A stretch of DNA of 54,677 bases, taken from the NCBI GenBank assembly GCA_020725265.1, contig DYFK01000009.1, positions 1 through 54,677 of the forward strand, in the 5' to 3' direction. The translations under genes were made by a program, and so were the position numbers. Positions 21,319 to 29,372 of the stretch are shown here, in pieces. The first letter of the stretch is position 1. Each line of letters starts with the position of its first letter. Origin of the DNA: Hydrogenophilus sp. Its GTDB lineage: Bacteria; Pseudomonadota; Gammaproteobacteria; Burkholderiales; Thiobacillaceae. The notes beneath the pieces were generated by a model. The model ran no database searches. It had not been told where the DNA came from and saw only the letters and a program-made list of their open reading frames with translations.

Positions 21319-22905
21319 TCAGTTCTCCACGAACCGGCCCTTGAGGGCGAACAGGCCCTGCGGACGCTTCTGGATGAAGACGATGACGATCAGCAGCACC
21401 ACGATCTTGGCGATCACCGCGCCCGACCAGCCTTCCAGGAACTTGGTCACCACGCCCAGGCCGAGCGCCGCCCAGACCGCGCCGGCAAGCTGGCCGACGC
21501 CGCCGAGCACCACCACCAGGAAGGAATCGACGATGTAGCCCTGGCCCATGTCCGGGCCGACGTTGGCGATCTGCGACAGGGCCACGCCACCGAGGCCGGC
21601 GATGCCGGCGCCGAGGCCGAAAGCCAGGGTATCGACGCGGCCGGTGGGCACGCCCACGCAGCCGGCCATCGGCCGGTTCTGGGTGACGGCGCGCACGAAC
21701 AGGCCGAGCCGGGTCTTCTGCATCAGCGCCCACATCAGGCCGAGCACGAACAGCGTGAAACCGATGATGGCGATACGGTTCCAGGGCAGCACCAGACCGG
21801 CCATCAGTTCGACGCCGCCGGACATCCAGGCCGGGTTGGCGACTTCCACGTTCTGCGCGCCGAACAGCACGCGCGCGGCCTGGATCAGGATCAGCGACAG
21901 GCCCCAGGTGGCCAGCAGGGTTTCCAGCGGCCGGCCGTACAGGCGGCGGATGACGGTGCGTTCCAGCAGCATGCCGACCAGGGCGGCGGTGGCGAAGGCG
22001 GCCGGGATGGCGGCCAGCACGTACCAGTCCAGCCATTCCGGCAGATGGGCGCGGAACAGGGTCTGGATGAAATACGTGGTGTAGGCGCCGATCATCAGCA
22101 GCTCGCCATGCGCCATGTTGATGACGCCCATGACGCCGTAGGTGATGGCCAAGCCCAGCGCCGCCAACAGCAGGATGCTGCCGAGCGACAGGCCGGAAAA
22201 GATCTGGCCGAGGAGTTGGCCGATGACCAGATGGGATTCGATGGCGCGGATGGCGTCGGCGGCCGCCTCGCGCACCGCCGGATCGCTTTCCGTGGCGGCG
22301 TCGGTCAGCGGCAGCAGCAGGTTCCTGGTGGCCGGGTTGGCGCTGTCGGCGAGCACGTTCACCGCCGCCAGCCGGATCGCCGGGTCCGGGCTGGCCAGAT
22401 TGGCCTGGGCCAGCGCGAAACCGAGCAGTTTCCTGATCGCGGCATCGTTTTCCAGGGACTGCGCGCGTTCCAGGATCGGCACCAGCTCGATGCCGGTATT
22501 CGATTGCAGTTCGCGCGCGGCGGCCAGACGCGTGGCGCGCTCGGCGCTAAGCAGGCGCAGGCCGGCGATGGCGTTGGCCAGCTCGGCGCGGATGCGGTTG
22601 TTGATGGAAATCGACTCGTATTCCTCCGGCGCCGGATCGATCGCCGCGCCGGTGGCGGCGTCCAGCGCGGTGTCTTCCGGCATCAGGAACACGCGGCCGT
22701 CCGGCGTCGTCAGCAGGGCGTCGTCGGCCAGCGCCTTGAGCAGCGCCAGCGCGTCGGCGTCGCCACTCGCGCCCAGTTGCCGGATCGCGGTGATCTTGTC
22801 GTCGGAATCCTCGGCCGCCAGTTGCCGGACCACGCCCGGATCGAGCGCGGCCAGCGCCGGCAGCGCCAGGAACCAGAGAAGCAGGGAGAACAGCGTCGAT
22901 TTCAT
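21319..22905 (-). CDS. urtB: Urea ABC transporter permease UrtB
   Basis: The 528-residue protein has a signal peptide (LFSLLLWFLALPALAAL), then about 200 extracytoplasmic residues of helical repeat character, and a LivH-type membrane domain from about residue 235 (GLAITYGVMGVINMAHGE, RPLETLLATWGLSLILIQ, VTQNRPMAGCVGVPTGRV). The long N-terminal extension is usual in UrtB and separates it from LivH. I use the ATG at 22905; the open frame upstream overlaps urtA. Confidence 0.94.
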   Translation of the reverse strand: MKSTLFSLLLWFLALPALAALDPGVVRQLAAEDSDDKITAIRQLGASGDADALALLKALADDALLTTPDGRVFLMPEDTALDAATGAAIDPAPEEYESISINNRIRAELANAIAGLRLLSAERATRLAAARELQSNTGIELVPILERAQSLENDAAIRKLLGFALAQANLASPDPAIRLAAVNVLADSANPATRNLLLPLTDAATESDPAVREAAADAIRAIESHLVIGQLLGQIFSGLSLGSILLLAALGLAITYGVMGVINMAHGELLMIGAYTTYFIQTLFRAHLPEWLDWYVLAAIPAAFATAALVGMLLERTVIRRLYGRPLETLLATWGLSLILIQAARVLFGAQNVEVANPAWMSGGVELMAGLVLPWNRIAIIGFTLFVLGLMWALMQKTRLGLFVRAVTQNRPMAGCVGVPTGRVDTLAFGLGAGIAGLGGVALSQIANVGPDMGQGYIVDSFLVVVLGGVGQLAGAVWAALGLGVVTKFLEGWSGAVIAKIVVLLIVIVFIQKRPQGLFALKGRFVEN

Positions 22906-22926
22906 GGGCTTCGCTTCAAATGCGGT

Positions 22927-22948
22927 GCCCCTCCCGGGCGGGAGGGGC
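22927..22948. repeat. Hairpin between urtA and urtB
   Basis: GCCCCTCCC and GGGAGGGGC form a 9-bp stem with loop GGGC. Between a binding-protein gene and its permease such hairpins commonly allow higher expression of the first gene. Confidence 0.65.
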
Positions 22949-22957
22949 GGCGCGGGG

Positions 22958-24226
22958 TCAGGCGCCTTCCGGCACGTCCTTCTTCTTGTCGTTGCCGGGG
23001 ATGAACGGGCTCCACGGTTGCGCGCGGATCGGTCCCTTGGTCTTCCAGACCACGCTGAACTGGCCGTCCGCCCGGACTTCGCCGATGAACACCGGCTTGT
23101 GCAGGTGGTGGTTCTTCTCGTCCATCTTGACCACGAAGCCGGACGGCGCCTTGAAGGTCTGACCGGCCATGGCGGCGATGACCTTGTCGACATCGGTGGT
23201 CTTGGCCTTCTCCACCGCCTGCTTCCACATATGGATGCCGATGTAGGTGGCTTCCATCGGGTCGTTGGTGACCACGGTACTGGCGTTGGGCAGTTTGTTC
23301 TTGCGCGCCCAGTCGCGGTACATCTTGATGAACTTGTCGTTGGTCGGATTCTTGATCGACTGGAAGTAGTTCCACGCCGCCAGGTGGCCGACCAGCGGCT
23401 TGGTATCGACGCCGCGCAGTTCCTCTTCACCCACCGAGAACGCCACCACCGGCACGTCGGTCGCCTTCAGGCCGGCGTTGCCCAGCTCCTTGTAGAACGG
23501 CACGTTGGAATCGCCGTTGATGGTGGACACCACGCAGGTCTTCTTGCCCTCGCCGGCGAAGCGCTTGATCTTGGCGATGATGGTCTGGTAATCGCTGTGA
23601 CCGAACGGCGTGTACTCCTCCATGATGTCGGCGTCGACGATGCCCTTCGACTTCAGGAAGGCGCGCAGGATCTTGTTGGTGGTGCGCGGATAGACGTAGT
23701 CGGTGCCCAGCAGCACGAAGCGCTTGGCCGAACCGCCGTCGCGGCTCATCAGGTACTCCACCGCCGGAATCGCCTGCTGGTTGGGCGCCGCGCCGGTGTA
23801 GAACACGTTCTTCTCCAGTTCCTCGCCCTCGTACTGCACCGGGTAGAACAGCAGGCCGTTCAATTCCTTGAACACCGGCAGCACGGATTTGCGCGACACC
23901 GAAGTCCAGCAGCCGAACACCACCGCCACCTTGTCCTGCGTCAGCAACTGACGCGCGCGCTCGGCGAACAGCGGCCAGTTGGAAGCCGGATCGACCACCA
24001 CCGGCTCCAGCTTGCGGCCCATCACGCCACCGGAGCGGTTGATCTCGTCGATGGTCATCAGCGCGGTTTCCTTCAGCGCTGTTTCGGAAATAGCCATGGT
24101 GCCGGACAGCGAATGCAGGATGCCGACCTTGATCGGATCGGCGGCATACACCGGCAGGCTGGTCAGACCGGCGGCGGTCATCGCCAGGGTCAGACCGGAA
24201 AGCTTGAGGAAATCGCGACGTTGCAT
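22958..24226 (-). CDS. urtA: Urea ABC transporter substrate-binding protein UrtA
   Basis: The 422-residue periplasmic binding protein starts with a twin-arginine-like signal (MQRRDFLKLSG, then a hydrophobic run to PVYAAD). The mature part reads IKVGILHSLSGTMAISE, VFGCWTSVSRKSVLPVFKE, LLFYPVQYEGEE and FVLLGTDYVYPRTTNKI, characteristic of UrtA and of the related amide-binding FmdD. It is the first gene of the urea operon, with AAGGAG-like sequence close to the ATG. Confidence 0.95.
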   Translation of the reverse strand: MQRRDFLKLSGLTLAMTAAGLTSLPVYAADPIKVGILHSLSGTMAISETALKETALMTIDEINRSGGVMGRKLEPVVVDPASNWPLFAERARQLLTQDKVAVVFGCWTSVSRKSVLPVFKELNGLLFYPVQYEGEELEKNVFYTGAAPNQQAIPAVEYLMSRDGGSAKRFVLLGTDYVYPRTTNKILRAFLKSKGIVDADIMEEYTPFGHSDYQTIIAKIKRFAGEGKKTCVVSTINGDSNVPFYKELGNAGLKATDVPVVAFSVGEEELRGVDTKPLVGHLAAWNYFQSIKNPTNDKFIKMYRDWARKNKLPNASTVVTNDPMEATYIGIHMWKQAVEKAKTTDVDKVIAAMAGQTFKAPSGFVVKMDEKNHHLHKPVFIGEVRADGQFSVVWKTKGPIRAQPWSPFIPGNDKKKDVPEGA

Positions 24227-24303
24227 AACAGGCTCCTTGGATCGGTGGGGGCGAACGGGTTCGGGTTCGCGACCAGATTACGGAGCCGGCGGGGCGGGGG
24301 GTA

Positions 24304-24319
24304 TACGTCAGATTGCGTA
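24304..24319 (-). promoter_or_regulatory. Candidate regulator dyad upstream of urtA
   Basis: TACGTCAGATTGCGTA is an imperfect palindrome with arms TACG and CGTA, about 80-90 bases upstream of the urtA ATG. That is a usual activator position. The LuxR-type response regulator at 36480-37451 would be one candidate binder; this is inference. Confidence 0.3.
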
Positions 24320-24346
24320 GGGGGGTGGAAAAACCGGAGGGGACGG

Positions 24347-24505
24347 TTACGCGTGTTGGTTAGTGGGGGAGGCTGGCTTATGAGGTGGGGCGTTGGCTGC
24401 GGAACTGATGCCGTGCTCGCGGCAAAGCTTCGGCACCGGGCTGCCGCCCTCGGCTTGCTTCAGGATGCCAATGATCTGGCTGTCCGTGAATCGGGATCGC
24501 TTCAT
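24347..24505 (-). pseudogene. IS3-family transposase orfA fragment
   Basis: Minus-strand codons from 24505 read MKRSRFTDSQIIGILKQAEG followed by KLCREHGISSA, the start of an IS3-type orfA helix-turn-helix (the family continues ATFYNWK). Here similarity ends after about 35 residues and the frame runs into unrelated proline-rich sequence and a stop at 24347. No orfB or terminal repeats are visible. It is a remnant marking an old insertion next to a toxin-antitoxin pair. Confidence 0.75.
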
Positions 24506-24576
24506 GTAAAACTTCCGCGTCCGGTTTGGAGAAAATTCTACTTCTGGCAACGATGGGTTTTAGGAGGGATTACCGG

Positions 24577-24636
24577 ATGTCCATTGCCGCCGCACAAGTC
24601 ATCCACTACGATGCATACCGTCAAGTACACACATGA
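24577..24636 (+). CDS. Possible 19-residue leader ORF before vapB
   Basis: A good ribosome site AGGAGG (24562-24567) lies 9 bases before an ATG encoding MSIAAAQVIHYDAYRQVHT; its TGA overlaps an upstream in-frame ATG of vapB (ATGA at 24633). Neither vapB start has a ribosome site of its own, so translation of vapB may depend on this short frame. It may instead be the remnant of a longer gene. Confidence 0.35.
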   Translation: MSIAAAQVIHYDAYRQVHT

Positions 24637-24644
24637 GTGTCATT

Positions 24645-24899
24645 ATGCGTACTCAAATCAGCCGTGTGTTCATGAACGGCAACAGCCAGGCGGTTCGCAT
24701 TCCTCAGGAATTCAGGCTCGCCAGCAGTCGCGTTGAAATCTCGCGCAATGACGCGGGCGATCTGGTCATTCATCCGCTGCCGTCTGATCGTGGACAGGCC
24801 TTGCTGGAGGCGTTGGAGGGGTTCGACGAGGAATTTATCGACATCCTGGAAAACGACCGTCTTGCACAAGCGCCGGTGCAGGAACGGGAACCGCTATGA
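24645..24899 (+). CDS. vapB: VapB-type antitoxin
   Basis: The 84-residue product has an N-terminal AbrB-like swapped-hairpin DNA-binding domain (RVFMNGNSQAVRIPQEFRL, with the NGNSQAVRIP signature) and an acidic C-terminal tail (LLEALEGFDEEFIDILEND) to wrap the toxin. I start at the ATG at 24645 as families start just before RTQISRVF; the ATG at 24633 adds four residues and is coupled to the short ORF before it. Its stop overlaps the toxin ATG. Confidence 0.88.
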   Translation: MRTQISRVFMNGNSQAVRIPQEFRLASSRVEISRNDAGDLVIHPLPSDRGQALLEALEGFDEEFIDILENDRLAQAPVQEREPL

Positions 24900-25303
24900 A
24901 GTACATGCTCGACACCAACATCGTCATTTACTTCATCAAGAACAAACCCCCGGCTGTGGCCGATCGCATCAACAAGCTGGATGTGGATGATGGTCTTTGC
25001 ATGTCGTTTGTGACTTATGCCGAGTTGCTGAAAGGCGCGGAGCGCAGCACACGCAAGACCGACGTTCTGCGCCGTCTGGATAACCTTACCCGCCAAATCC
25101 CCGTGAGCTACGCCACGCAGCCGGCCATCTGCACGCATTATGCGCACCATGCCACTCAACTGCGCCTGGCCGGGACGCCCATCGGCGGCAACGATTTATG
25201 GATCGCCTGCCACGCGCTGGCCGAAGACAGCGTCCTGGTGACCAACAACATCACCAAGTTCGAGCGGATAGGCGGACTTCGCCTGGAAAAATGGGTGGAC
25301 TGA
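24896..25303 (+). CDS. vapC: VapC-type PIN-domain toxin ribonuclease
   Basis: The 135-residue PIN-domain RNase has the four acidic positions: D6 in MLDTNIVIYFIK, E in TYAELLKGAE, D in GGNDLWIACHALA and the final VTNN in place of the usual VTND/VTRD. It overlaps vapB by ATGA. This VapC type usually cuts tRNA. The pair lies beside an IS remnant, fitting horizontal gain. Confidence 0.92.
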   Translation: MKYMLDTNIVIYFIKNKPPAVADRINKLDVDDGLCMSFVTYAELLKGAERSTRKTDVLRRLDNLTRQIPVSYATQPAICTHYAHHATQLRLAGTPIGGNDLWIACHALAEDSVLVTNNITKFERIGGLRLEKWVD

Positions 25304-25449
25304 AATGCGGGCGCGTAGGTTGGACACGCTATCGGCGCCATTGGAACCATCCTGGGGTCTACGACAAGCGATGTGATTCCGCTCCCAGGCCGCGCACATT
25401 TTTCCGAGTCGGCCGAAGCGGTCAAGGCCAGGGTCGAGATGACTGCCCG

Positions 25450-26457
25450 CTATTTGTCCAACCACACCACCACGCTGCCGTGCTTGTGGCCGCTATCGAC
25501 ACGGGCGTGCGCCTCGCGCAGGGCGGTGAACGCCCATTCGGAATCGATCATTGGCGTGTACTGGCCGGCGCGCCACAAGTCGATCAGGTGGGCGAGGTCA
25601 TCGGCGCGTTCGGCGGCGGGGCCGGCCACGCAGCGGCGGCCCGCGCGCGGGCGCGCCAACAGGTCGGGCAAGCCGCCGTTGATGGCGAGAAAACGGCCAC
25701 CCGCGTCGAGCAGCGGCACGGCCTGGGCGAAGCTCAGCGTGCCGACCGCGTCGGCGATGACCGCATAGCGTTGGTCGAGACGACTGACCGGCTGCGTCTG
25801 ATAATCGATGAACGCCGTCGCGCCCAGGGCGAGCACGCGCGCGCGGTTGGCGGCGCTGGCCACCGCCGTAACATCGGCGCCGGCCGCCGTCGCCAGTTGC
25901 ACCAGCGCGCTGCCCACGGTTCCCGCCGCGCCGATCACCAGCACGCGCTCGCCGGCGCGCAGCCCGGCGCGACGCAGGAAGTCTCGCGCCGTGAGACCGC
26001 CGAAGGCGAAGGCCGCCGCGACGCTCGGCGGCATGTCCGCCGGGCGCGCCGCCAGGGCCGCCGACTCGGGCCAGGCCAGGTACTCGGCGTGTGCGCCCAG
26101 GCGGGTGCCGCACATCCCCAGCACCGCGTCGCCGACGCTGAAGCGGCGCACCCGCGCGCCGACCGCCACCACCTCGCCGGTCATCTCCACGCCCAGCACC
26201 GCGCGCCGGGGGCGACGCAAGCCGAAGACCGCCCGCCCGACCAGACGCAGTCCGGGCGGGAAATCCATCGCCCGGATGCGCCGGTCCGCCGAGGCGACGG
26301 TGGTCGCCCGCACGCGGATCAGCAGCATGCCGGGGCCGGGCTCCGGGCGTGGACGGTCGACCAGCGCCAGCACGTCCGGTCCGCCGTAGGCCTGTGCCAC
26401 CCAGGCCTTCATCGTGTTTTTCATGTGGATTGGTGTGACAAGCTGCGTCTCGCGCAT
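25450..26457 (-). CDS. NADP-dependent MDR-family (quinone oxidoreductase-like) dehydrogenase
   Basis: The 335-residue medium-chain dehydrogenase/reductase has a GroES-like N-terminal domain (MKAWVAQAYGGPDVLALVD, GVEMTGEVVAVGARVRRFSVGD landmarks GVEMTGEVVAVG and FSVGDAVLG) and a Rossmann domain with VLVIGAAGTVGSALVQLA. The catalytic zinc ligands of true alcohol dehydrogenases are not evident, so it is nearer to the zinc-free quinone oxidoreductases. I start at ATG 26457, which has AGGGGA before it; ATG 26424 is another option. It is divergent from a TetR gene with two shared operator-like palindromes. Confidence 0.85.
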   Translation of the reverse strand: MRETQLVTPIHMKNTMKAWVAQAYGGPDVLALVDRPRPEPGPGMLLIRVRATTVASADRRIRAMDFPPGLRLVGRAVFGLRRPRRAVLGVEMTGEVVAVGARVRRFSVGDAVLGMCGTRLGAHAEYLAWPESAALAARPADMPPSVAAAFAFGGLTARDFLRRAGLRAGERVLVIGAAGTVGSALVQLATAAGADVTAVASAANRARVLALGATAFIDYQTQPVSRLDQRYAVIADAVGTLSFAQAVPLLDAGGRFLAINGGLPDLLARPRAGRRCVAGPAAERADDLAHLIDLWRAGQYTPMIDSEWAFTALREAHARVDSGHKHGSVVVWLDK

Positions 26458-26475
26458 GATGTTCCCCTGGTGAAG

Positions 26476-26521
26476 CTTACGCTGTAAGTTGACGCCCGCC
26501 ACTCTGGGCTTACAGTGTAAG
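26476..26521. promoter_or_regulatory. Twin palindromic operators between the dehydrogenase and tetR-type genes
   Basis: CTTACGCTGTAAG (26476-26488) and CTTACAGTGTAAG (26509-26521) share CTTAC-N3-GTAAG and lie 33 bases apart, about three helical turns on the same face of DNA. They sit between the divergent starts (26457 and 26544), the classic position for a TetR repressor acting on both genes. Confidence 0.8.
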
Positions 26522-26543
26522 TCCGTCAATCCCCGGGACTGTC

Positions 26544-27257
26544 ATGCCACCCGCAAACCGCCCTACCCCGCGCCCCGCGCTGACCCGCGAGCGCATCGTG
26601 GCGAGCGCGCTCGCGCTGGCCGACAGCGTTGGCTGCGACAAGCTCAGCATGCGCGCGCTGGCCGGCGCGCTGGGGGTCGAGGCGATGTCGCTCTACCATC
26701 ACCTGCGCAACAAGGACGATCTGCTCGATGCCCTGGTCGAGGCGGTGGTGGCCGAGATCGAGCGACCCCGCATCGGGCCGGACTGGCGGGACGAGATGCG
26801 GCGGCGGGCGCTGTCCATGCGCCGGGTGTTTCTCGCCCACCCCTGGGCGCCGCCGCTGATCGTCGGGCGCATCCATACCGGCCCCGCCACGCTGGCCTTG
26901 ATCGACGCCACGCTGGGCTGCCTGGCGCACGCCGGGTTCGACCCGCAAGAGGCCGATCATGTGATGAACGCCATCGACAGCTACGTCTACGGCTTCCACC
27001 TGCTGGAACGCAGCTTTCCGCTCGCCCCGGAGGACTACGCCGAAGCCGCGCGCGGCTTCCTGCCCGGCCTGGACGAACAGCGCTATCCGCACTTCGCGGC
27101 GCTCGGCCGGCGCGTGGCGGCGGGGGAATACGATGGCATCAATCATCTGGAATTCGGCCTGGACCATTTGCTGCGCGGGTTGGCGGCCGGCCGCCAACAT
27201 CGCGTTGATGCCGCCGCGAGCGGTCAGGAGAGAAGCTCTGGGCTTGGCCATGAGTAA
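26544..27257 (+). CDS. TetR/AcrR-family repressor
   Basis: The 237-residue product has an N-terminal helix-turn-helix (LTRERIVASALALAD, LSMRALAGALGVEAMSLYHH, KDDLLDALVEAV) and a TetR_C-type ligand domain (FGLDHLLRGL near the end). It is divergent from the dehydrogenase gene and probably binds the two palindromes between them, controlling itself and that gene. The inducer is unknown. Confidence 0.9.
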   Translation: MPPANRPTPRPALTRERIVASALALADSVGCDKLSMRALAGALGVEAMSLYHHLRNKDDLLDALVEAVVAEIERPRIGPDWRDEMRRRALSMRRVFLAHPWAPPLIVGRIHTGPATLALIDATLGCLAHAGFDPQEADHVMNAIDSYVYGFHLLERSFPLAPEDYAEAARGFLPGLDEQRYPHFAALGRRVAAGEYDGINHLEFGLDHLLRGLAAGRQHRVDAAASGQERSSGLGHE

Positions 27258-27404
27258 GCCACAGGCCGCATGAAATCGCTGAACAACATGGGCTCGTTGG
27301 TTTCCGTCAGGTACACGTGATACAGGCAGGACGGCGGCGCCTGCTTGCGGTAATCGACCAGGGAAGGGCTGGGTCGGGCGACCCAACCAACTGTTCCGCC
27401 GATT

Positions 27405-27420
27405 TGTCGGGCATCACACA
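27405..27420 (+). promoter_or_regulatory. NifA activator site before the AAA+ ATPase gene
   Basis: TGTCGGGCATCACACA fits TGT-N10-ACA and shares TGTCG with the other sites in the window. Centre is about 143 bases upstream of the predicted start, similar to the rnf site. Confidence 0.7.
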
Positions 27421-27529
27421 AAATCCTCCATTCCCACCTGGGGCCGCATCTTGGTGCCGTATCTCCCGAATACGTCGATTCATGGGGTTAGGTTTGAAAC
27501 CGTGCCCGGCGTCCGGGTCGACGGACGCT

Positions 27530-27544
27530 TGGCACCATTCCTGC
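27530..27544 (+). promoter_or_regulatory. Sigma-54-type promoter of the AAA+ ATPase gene
   Basis: TGGCACCATTCCTGC keeps TGGCAC, GG-N10-GC and CTGC in place of TTGC. Predicted start is near 27556, 74 bases before the ATG. Confidence 0.68.
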
Positions 27545-27629
27545 GTGATGGCTGGCAGTCATCCATTACGCGAGGTCCCATGCAAGCCGGCAATCTGGTA
27601 TTCCCTTCGTCCCGCCCGGAGCGGCGGCC

Positions 27630-29330
27630 ATGAAGCTGTCGCTCGAACACGCGCATGCCGAGGGCCTGGCCGAGGCTTTTTCCGATCAGGCCGGGCTGCG
27701 CGAGCAGTTGCGGTTCGGCCATCGCGCCGAGGTGGCGATCGAGCGGCTTTCCGGGCCGGCGCTGGATTGGCTGGAGGCGCGTTTCAACGAGGGCGGTCCG
27801 GAGTCACGGGCGCGGGCGGCGCAGTTGGCGACCCTGCGCCGGGTACTCGCGGATGAAGGGCCGCGCTTCGATCCCGATGATCTGGAATCGCTGGTGCCGG
27901 CACTGGCGCGCTATCTGGCCGAGGCCGCACGCCGGGGCTGGCTGTTTTCCGCCCAGGTGACCGGCAGGCCGCTGGCCTGGGTGGTGACGCGGCTGGATTA
28001 CACGCCGCCGTCGGATGATGAAACCGGCAAGGTGTATATCGAGATCAAGGCCAACTCGCGGGCGCGCATGGCGACGCGGACGATCCGCATCGGCGCCACC
28101 GACATCGCCAACCGCACGGTGGCCGGGATTCTCGCCGCCATGGGCTATGTCAGGGAAACGCCGGAACTGCTGGCGGCCTATGACGAAGCGGCCGGGCGTT
28201 ATTTCGACTGGCGGGCGCGTTACGGCGAGCAGTTTTCCGGTCGGGGCACCGGCATCTACGCGGAGAACCCCAACGCCACGCATCGCGATTCCGACTGGTC
28301 GCGCAAGGACGTGGTGGTGCTGTCGTCGAGCGGCGGCGAAGCTCGCCTGGTCAACGACGAGGGCATCCTGGGCGAGCGCGTGACCACGCTGGATGCCAGC
28401 GGCGACATCCTCGGCAAATACCTGCGCAAGGCGGCCAAGAGCCTGCGCTACAAGGCCGACGACGCGGTGGAGGCGACCCGTGACGGTTTGCCGACCGGTC
28501 TGTTCACCGAGCTGCCGGTGCACTTTTATCTGCTGATGTTCCACCTGGATCTGCACCACTACGTCTGGGTGCACGTCGACGACATGTCGCCCTACCGCTA
28601 TCAGCCTGAGCTGAAGGACAAGCTGGTGCTGCCGCCGGAACAGACCGACCTGATCGACATTCTCACCGCCGAGATGGACGTGCTGATGGACGACATCGTC
28701 GCCGGCAAGTCGGGCGGCACCACGGTGCTGTGCGCCGGCCCCCCCGGCGTGGGCAAGACGCTGACCGCCGAGGTCTACGCCGAGATCATCCGCCGGCCGC
28801 TGTACCGGGTGCATTCCGGCCAGCTCGGGTTGAACGTGGCGGCCATGGAAACGGCGCTGAAGGATGTCCTTACCCGCGCCCAGCGCTGGGGCGCGGTGAT
28901 GTTGATCGACGAGGCCGACGTCTACATCAAGCGGCGCGACGACAACATCACCATGAATGCCGTGGTCGGCGTGTTCCTGCGCGTACTGGAATACTTCAAC
29001 GGCCTGTTGTTCCTGACCACCAACCGGGTCGACGACATCGACGAGGCGATCGTCTCGCGCTGCATCGCGCTGATCCGCTTCCACCCGCCGCACCGCGACG
29101 ACCGGCGCGCCATCTGGCGGGTGATGGCGGAACAGTTCGAGCTGGCGCTGGCGCCGGAACTGGTGGACGAACTGGCCGACACCTTCCCCGGGGCTTCTGG
29201 CCGCGACATCAAGGGCCTGGCCAAGCTGACCGCCAAATACTGCAACCAGAAGCGGGTCGACCCGAGCCTGGAAGTGTTCCGGCGCTGCGCGGTATTCCGC
29301 GGCCTGGACCAGGAGGCGACGGCGGCTTAG
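27630..29330 (+). CDS. AAA+ ATPase of unknown function, probable nif-regulon member
   Basis: The 566-residue soluble protein has an AAA+ module in its C-terminal 40 percent: Walker A AGPPGVGKT (K376), Walker B VMLIDEAD (D427, E428), sensor 1 in LLFLTTNRVDDID and an arginine-finger-like IVSRCIALIRF, then a small lid domain. The first 340 residues match nothing I know; they include YFDWRARYG, an acidic FTELPVHFYLLMFHLDLHHY stretch (split here as HFYLLMFHLDLHHY) and DMSPYRY. No signal peptide or membrane segment is present. It stands alone, with a NifA-type site and sigma-54-type promoter upstream, so it may be made during nitrogen fixation as a remodelling chaperone or MoxR/CbbX-like activase. 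The function is inference only. Confidence 0.85.
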   Translation: MKLSLEHAHAEGLAEAFSDQAGLREQLRFGHRAEVAIERLSGPALDWLEARFNEGGPESRARAAQLATLRRVLADEGPRFDPDDLESLVPALARYLAEAARRGWLFSAQVTGRPLAWVVTRLDYTPPSDDETGKVYIEIKANSRARMATRTIRIGATDIANRTVAGILAAMGYVRETPELLAAYDEAAGRYFDWRARYGEQFSGRGTGIYAENPNATHRDSDWSRKDVVVLSSSGGEARLVNDEGILGERVTTLDASGDILGKYLRKAAKSLRYKADDAVEATRDGLPTGLFTELPVHFYLLMFHLDLHHYVWVHVDDMSPYRYQPELKDKLVLPPEQTDLIDILTAEMDVLMDDIVAGKSGGTTVLCAGPPGVGKTLTAEVYAEIIRRPLYRVHSGQLGLNVAAMETALKDVLTRAQRWGAVMLIDEADVYIKRRDDNITMNAVVGVFLRVLEYFNGLLFLTTNRVDDIDEAIVSRCIALIRFHPPHRDDRRAIWRVMAEQFELALAPELVDELADTFPGASGRDIKGLAKLTAKYCNQKRVDPSLEVFRRCAVFRGLDQEATAA

Positions 29331-29372
29331 TGCCGGTTTCAGCGGGAGAGGGTCGGTCTGGCCGTGGGCCGG

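Larger units (their letters stand above)
24227..24632. other. Region upstream of urtA and vapB
   Basis: About 400 bases hold the urtA leader and promoter (24227-24340), an IS3-family transposase fragment (24347-24505) and a possible 19-codon frame (24577-24636). No sigma-54 match with GG-N10-GC is visible upstream of urtA. A dyad TACG-N8-CGTA lies at 24304-24319. Confidence 0.5.
27258..27629. other. 372-base regulatory region upstream of the AAA+ ATPase gene
   Basis: No credible gene is present; a 60-codon frame at 27451-27633 overlaps the ATPase start and lacks a ribosome site. The region carries a NifA-type site and a sigma-54 promoter, listed separately. Confidence 0.6.

Noticed and set aside
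24227-24340. Sigma-54 promoter before urtA
   Set aside because: No GG-N10-GC with TGGCA-like context is visible on the minus strand, so I do not assign urea uptake to NtrC/sigma-54 or NifA control.
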